From the NCBI GenBank assembly GCA_903926695.1, contig CAIYKK010000682.1, forward strand, positions 1 through 11,687: 11,687 bases of DNA, given 5' to 3'. This DNA is from an uncultured Burkholderiales bacterium (GTDB lineage Bacteria; Pseudomonadota; Gammaproteobacteria; Burkholderiales; Burkholderiaceae_C). A model generated the notes under the pieces. That model did no database searches. It saw only the letters and a program-made list of their open reading frames with translations, and had not been told where the DNA came from. Each line of letters opens with the position of its first letter. Positions within the stretch are counted from its first letter, which is position 1. The translations under genes and the position numbers were made by a program. Of the stretch, positions 8,661 to 11,687 are shown in pieces.

Positions 8661-9704
8661 TTATTTGTAGGCGATGGCTTTGCCCGACACATCCTTGATG
8701 TCGGCCCAGGATTTTTCGATGATGACCTTCACAGTGGCGGGCATAGGCACATAGTCCAGCGTGTCAGCGGTCTGGTCGCCGTTTTTGTAAGCCCAGGCAA
8801 AGAACTTGAGCGAAGAAGCGGCCTGCTCGGGCTTGTCCTGGGCTTTGTGCATCAGGATGAAGGTCGCGCCGGTCAGGGGCCAGGCATCCTTGCCGGGCTG
8901 CTCGGTCAGAATCTGGTAGAAGGTCTTGGACCACTGGGCGCCAGCGGCTGCGGCCTTGAAAGCCGTGTCATCGGGCGAGACAAAATTGCCGTCGGCGTTT
9001 TTCATCTGCGCAAAGGTCAGCTTGTTTTGCTTGATGTAGGCGTATTCCAGGTAGCCAATCGAGTTAGGCAGGCGGCTCACAAAAGCGGCCACGCCTTCAT
9101 TGCCCTTGCCGCCAGCGCCCACGGGCCAGTTCACTGCCGTGCCCTCGCCCACTTTGGTTTTCCACTCGGCGTTGACCTTGCTCAGGTAGTTGGTGAAGAT
9201 GAAGCTGGTGCCCGAACCGTCGGCGCGGCGCACGGGTGCGATGGCGGCGTCTGGCAAAGGCAGGCCGGGGTTGAGTGCCTTGATGGCCGGGTCGCTCCAC
9301 TGGGTGATCTTGCCCAGGTAGATATCGCCCAGCACCTGGCCGGTCAATTTCAGCTGGCCGGGCGCAATGCCCTTGATGTTGACCACTGGAACCACACCGC
9401 CGATGACGGCGGGGAATTGTGTCAAGCCTTTTTTGGCCAGCTCGTCATCTTTGAGCGGCATGTCGGAAGCGCCGAAATCGACGGTTTTGGCTTCAATCTG
9501 GCGAATGCCAGCGCCCGAACCCACCGACTGGTAGTTGATCTTGACGCCCGTGGCTTTGTTGTAGTCAGCGGCCCATTTGGCATACAGTGGCGCCGGAAAA
9601 GTCGCGCCTGCACCAGTGACATCCTGCGCTGCTGACAGCGTGGCAAATGACATCAGGGCCGCGCCCAGGGTCACGCTCAGGGAAACATTGAAGCTCGATT
9701 TCAT
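8661..9704 (-). CDS. pstS: Periplasmic phosphate-binding protein PstS
   Basis: PstS captures inorganic phosphate in the periplasm and delivers it to PstCA. I chose the ATG at 9702-9704 (347 residues). It has GAAGG seven to eight bases upstream and begins a proper Sec signal peptide, with cleavage near residues 25-26 (LSAA). An in-frame upstream start (to 9764) would place 20 extra residues before the signal peptide and would run across the promoter. The phosphate-contact residues of E. coli PstS all appear at a constant offset of 25: Thr35-Phe36 in GAGATFPAP, Ser63 in VGSGAG, Asp81 in GASDMP, and Arg160, Asp162, Ser164 and Thr166 in RADGSGTS. It is the first gene of the operon, expressed from the PHO-box promoter. 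Confidence 0.97.
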   Translation of the reverse strand: MKSSFNVSLSVTLGAALMSFATLSAAQDVTGAGATFPAPLYAKWAADYNKATGVKINYQSVGSGAGIRQIEAKTVDFGASDMPLKDDELAKKGLTQFPAVIGGVVPVVNIKGIAPGQLKLTGQVLGDIYLGKITQWSDPAIKALNPGLPLPDAAIAPVRRADGSGTSFIFTNYLSKVNAEWKTKVGEGTAVNWPVGAGGKGNEGVAAFVSRLPNSIGYLEYAYIKQNKLTFAQMKNADGNFVSPDDTAFKAAAAGAQWSKTFYQILTEQPGKDAWPLTGATFILMHKAQDKPEQAASSLKFFAWAYKNGDQTADTLDYVPMPATVKVIIEKSWADIKDVSGKAIAYK

Positions 9705-9741
9705 CAGGACACCTTCAGGATTGTTGTGGAAAGATGGCGCC

Positions 9742-9775
9742 ACTGTAAAAGGCTTGTGTGACAAAGTTGTGACAC
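9742..9775 (-). promoter_or_regulatory. PHO box and -10 element of the pst-pho operon
   Basis: On the minus strand, 9775 down to 9758 reads GTGTCAC-AACT-TTGTCAC. This is two 7-base direct repeats with an AT-rich 4-base spacer, an 11-base period, matching the PhoB consensus (CTGTCAT repeats) at 5 of 7 and 6 of 7 positions. Ten bases further downstream is TACAGT (9747-9742), a 4 of 6 match to a -10 box. This is the geometry of PhoB-dependent promoters, in which the PHO box replaces the -35 element. The pstS start codon lies 37 bases beyond the -10. The layout implies induction of pstSCAB-phoU-phoBR by phosphorylated PhoB. Confidence 0.85.
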
Positions 9776-9785
9776 GCTTTTATGA

Positions 9786-9813
9786 CTGTCACAAAAGCTT
9801 CAAATCTTTGACG
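9786..9813 (+). promoter_or_regulatory. Possible divergent PHO half-box and -35 element for the binding-protein gene
   Basis: On the plus strand, CTGTCAC (9786-9792) matches a single PhoB repeat at 6 of 7 positions. It is followed by AAAA, but the next repeat (GCTTCAA) is poor. TTGACG (9808-9813) is a good -35 box, yet no convincing -10 appears at 16-18 bases; TTTTAC lies at 19. The gene starting at 9870 must be transcribed from this 165-base spacer, so some promoter is here, but this exact assignment is weak. Confidence 0.25.
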
Positions 9814-9869
9814 CACAGCGGTCACTCTGCGCTTTTACGCTGGACACCGTTGTCACTAGGGAGATTTCC

Positions 9870-11039
9870 ATGCTCAAGCGTCCCGTTCCACTCGTCACCG
9901 CCACCAGCCGCCGCCAATGGCTGCAGCATGCCGGTTTGCTCACCGCCTGCGCTGCCACCACCGGCTGGGCAGGGCAGACTGGAAAATCGCCCTCATCGTC
10001 TGCACATGGCAGCGTTGTTATCGCACAGTGTGTTGATTTTTCACAGGCGCAGCAGGATGTGTCAAAGGATTTTCTGATCGGCGCGCGCGCTGCCTGGCAA
10101 GACATCAACCTGCACGGCGGCATCGGTGGCCGACAGGTCGAGCATCTCGTCCTGGAAACCAACGGCACGCCCGCCAGTCTGCAGGCCGCGCTGGAGCCGA
10201 TCAAAAACAACCCGGCCTGCGTCGTTCTGTCCGGCAGCGTTGGCGACCAGCTGGCCAGCCAGCTCCTGGCCCTGTCGCGCAAGGACGAGCTCAACATCGC
10301 CCACGCCGCGCCCTGGCTGCAAAACGCCAGCCTGGAAATCGACAGCAAAACCTTTCCTATCTTTGCAGCACGCCAGGAACAGATTTCACACGCCCTGAAA
10401 AATCTCTCCATGATCGGCACCAAGGCGCTGGGAGCGGTGTATGCCAGCCCGCAGATCTACGCCGCCTACCATACCGAAGTCGAGCGGATCGCCATCGACC
10501 TGCAGCTTGAGCTCGCTTCCTACCAAGCCACGAACGATCTGCAGTCGCTTGGCCAAAAGCTCACCGCCGAGACGCCTGCAGTGATCCTGTTTATCGGGGG
10601 GACGCCTGAGCTGGCCCAGTTCACGCGAAGCCTGGAAAAACAGGCCCGCCAGCGCTACCTCGTCGCCCTGGCCGATGTCAACCTCAAAACCCTGATGCAA
10701 ATGGGTGCTTCGCGCAACATCCCGGTGACCGCAACCCAGCCCGTGCCGCTGATGAGCTCGACCCTGCCAGTGGTCAAGAAGTACCGTGAAACGCTGGCAC
10801 GGCTGTTTGATGAAGCCCCCACACCGTTGAGCCTGGCCGGTTTTATCGCCGCCCGCTACACGTACCAAGTGCTCAGCGAGGTCAATGGCCCGCTGACGCG
10901 CCAAACCGCACTGAGCGCATTTCAGCGGCGAGCCACTCTGGATGTGGGGGGATTTCGCATCAGCTTTAACCCCGCCCGCAGAAGCAGTACCTATGTCACG
11001 CAAAGCCTGCTGACATCAGACGGTCGGCTCATTGGTTAA
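9870..11039 (+). CDS. Orphan LivJ-type ABC transporter substrate-binding protein (type 1 periplasmic binding fold)
   Basis: This 389-residue exported protein belongs to the Leu/Ile/Val-binding type 1 periplasmic family (Peripla_BP_6-like). Its lobe 1 segment GARAAWQDINLHGGIGGR (71-88) is the usual family pattern of a helix, then IN and GG-GGR. LAGFIAARYTYQVL (322-335) matches the conserved helix near the C-terminus, and GGFRISFNPARRS matches the closing strand. The N-terminus has SRRQWLQ (13-19), a twin-arginine-like motif, before a hydrophobic stretch. LTAC (24-27) fits a lipobox, so it may be a Tat-exported lipoprotein. The ATG has AGGGAG seven bases upstream. No permease or ATPase gene is adjacent. 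It is transcribed divergently from pstS and lies 63 bases before ppx in the same direction. The ligand is unknown; its place between phosphate genes suggests a phosphorus-linked role, but the fold normally binds amino acids or related small molecules. Confidence 0.85.
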   Translation: MLKRPVPLVTATSRRQWLQHAGLLTACAATTGWAGQTGKSPSSSAHGSVVIAQCVDFSQAQQDVSKDFLIGARAAWQDINLHGGIGGRQVEHLVLETNGTPASLQAALEPIKNNPACVVLSGSVGDQLASQLLALSRKDELNIAHAAPWLQNASLEIDSKTFPIFAARQEQISHALKNLSMIGTKALGAVYASPQIYAAYHTEVERIAIDLQLELASYQATNDLQSLGQKLTAETPAVILFIGGTPELAQFTRSLEKQARQRYLVALADVNLKTLMQMGASRNIPVTATQPVPLMSSTLPVVKKYRETLARLFDEAPTPLSLAGFIAARYTYQVLSEVNGPLTRQTALSAFQRRATLDVGGFRISFNPARRSSTYVTQSLLTSDGRLIG

Positions 11040-11043
11040 CGGC

Positions 11044-11074
11044 TTGCATCTGGAGGGCGCGCCGGTGCTATGCT
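11044..11074 (+). promoter_or_regulatory. Candidate extended -10 promoter for ppx
   Basis: In the 63-base gap before ppx, TGC-TATGCT (11066-11074) fits an extended -10 element. TTGCAT (11044-11049) is a possible -35 at a long 19-base spacing. Transcription would start near 11081, about 20 bases before the ppx ATG. Read-through from the binding-protein gene is an alternative. Confidence 0.4.
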
Positions 11075-11102
11075 GGCCGATCCCCGAACAACAGACTCAG
11101 AC

Positions 11103-11687
11103 ATGCAAAACGGACTCCTGCTCGCCGCTGTGGATTTAGGCTCCAACAGCTTTCGCCTGGAAATTGGTCGCTTGGACCACGGCCGCATCCAGCGCACCGA
11201 ATACCTCAAGGAAACCGTGCGTCAGGGCAACGGCCTGGACGCCGAGCGCAACCTCAGCCTCGAAGCCATGCAGCGCGGCTGGGACTGCCTGGCGCGCTTT
11301 GGCGAGCGCCTGAAAGGGTTTGACAAAACCCAGGTTCGCGCCGTGGCCACCCAGACGCTGCGCGAAGCGCGCAACCGCGATGAATTTTTGGGCCGGGCGC
11401 AGGAGATTCTGGGTTTCCCCATCGACGTGATTGCCGGGCGCGAAGAAGCCCGGCTGATTTACCAAGGCGTCGCGCATCTGCTGCCGCAGTCGGACCAGCG
11501 CCGACTCGTTGTGGACATTGGCGGGCGCTCGACCGAGCTGATTCTGGGCCAGGGTTTGCAGGCGCACACGCTGGAGTCCTACCGCTTGGGCAGCGAGGCC
11601 TGGTCGATGAAATATTTTCCTGAAGGGCAGTTCAGCAAACGCGCTTTTGATGTGGCAGAAATCGCCGCCAAGGCCGTGATGGACGAA
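11103..11687 (+). CDS. ppx: Exopolyphosphatase Ppx (N-terminal part, continues past the window)
   Basis: Ppx removes terminal phosphates from polyphosphate chains, and the Ppx/GppA family also includes pppGpp phosphatases. The first 195 codons are present and open to the right edge. The first ATP/phosphate loop is AAVDLGSNSFRLEIG (residues 8-22). ATQTLREARN (82-91) and IAGREEARLIYQG (110-122) follow; the latter holds the glutamate region used in catalysis. The second phosphate loop is VVDIGGRSTEL (136-146), where the usual glycine after GG is Arg142. ATG 11103-11105 is chosen because the DLGSN loop follows at the normal distance, although no clear ribosome binding site precedes it. Ppx rather than GppA is favoured by the pst-pho neighbourhood. 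The gene would act with the Pst system by mobilising stored phosphate. Confidence 0.9.
   Translation, partial: MQNGLLLAAVDLGSNSFRLEIGRLDHGRIQRTEYLKETVRQGNGLDAERNLSLEAMQRGWDCLARFGERLKGFDKTQVRAVATQTLREARNRDEFLGRAQEILGFPIDVIAGREEARLIYQGVAHLLPQSDQRRLVVDIGGRSTELILGQGLQAHTLESYRLGSEAWSMKYFPEGQFSKRAFDVAEIAAKAVMDE

Noticed and set aside
9577..10077. Plus-strand open frame crossing the pstS promoter into the binding-protein gene
   Set aside because: It overlaps pstS antisense, the promoter and the next gene in a different frame, with no plausible protein pattern.

Overview
This window looks like chromosomal DNA of a betaproteobacterium, most likely Burkholderiales and probably Comamonadaceae. That is an inference from the protein sequences, the fairly high GC content, and a phosphate operon that carries phoBR at its end with ppx close by. 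No RNA gene, insertion sequence, CRISPR array, origin or attachment site is visible.

Positions 1-3054 (minus strand) hold two DNA-directed genes. One is a complete 986-residue DNA methyltransferase of the MmeI/YeeA-like type. Two bases after its stop begins a second gene, cut by the window edge, whose 30 visible residues resemble the N-terminus of DUF1016/YhcG-type PDDEXK nucleases. Together they may form a restriction-modification or phage-defence pair, placed downstream of the phosphate operon.

Positions 3156-9704 (minus strand) are a complete phosphate operon in the order pstS, pstC, pstA, pstB, phoU, phoB, phoR. Gaps are 0-39 bases, and three junctions are 4-base ATGA overlaps. PstS binds phosphate in the periplasm, PstC and PstA form the membrane channel, and PstB is the ATPase. 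PhoU passes transporter status to PhoR, and PhoR phosphorylates PhoB. An 18-bp PHO box (9758-9775) with a -10 element 10 bp downstream lies before pstS, so the operon can be activated by the regulator it encodes.

Positions 9870-11039 (plus strand, divergent from pstS) encode an orphan LivJ-type periplasmic binding protein with a Tat-like and possibly lipoprotein signal. It has no permease or ATPase beside it. The 165-bp divergent spacer contains the PHO box and further TGTCAC elements that could also act on this gene.

Positions 11103-11687 (plus strand) are the first 195 codons of exopolyphosphatase (ppx), which releases phosphate from polyphosphate. The right two thirds of the window is therefore a phosphate acquisition, sensing and storage locus of ordinary type. 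The less ordinary parts are the methyltransferase/nuclease pair and the orphan binding protein.
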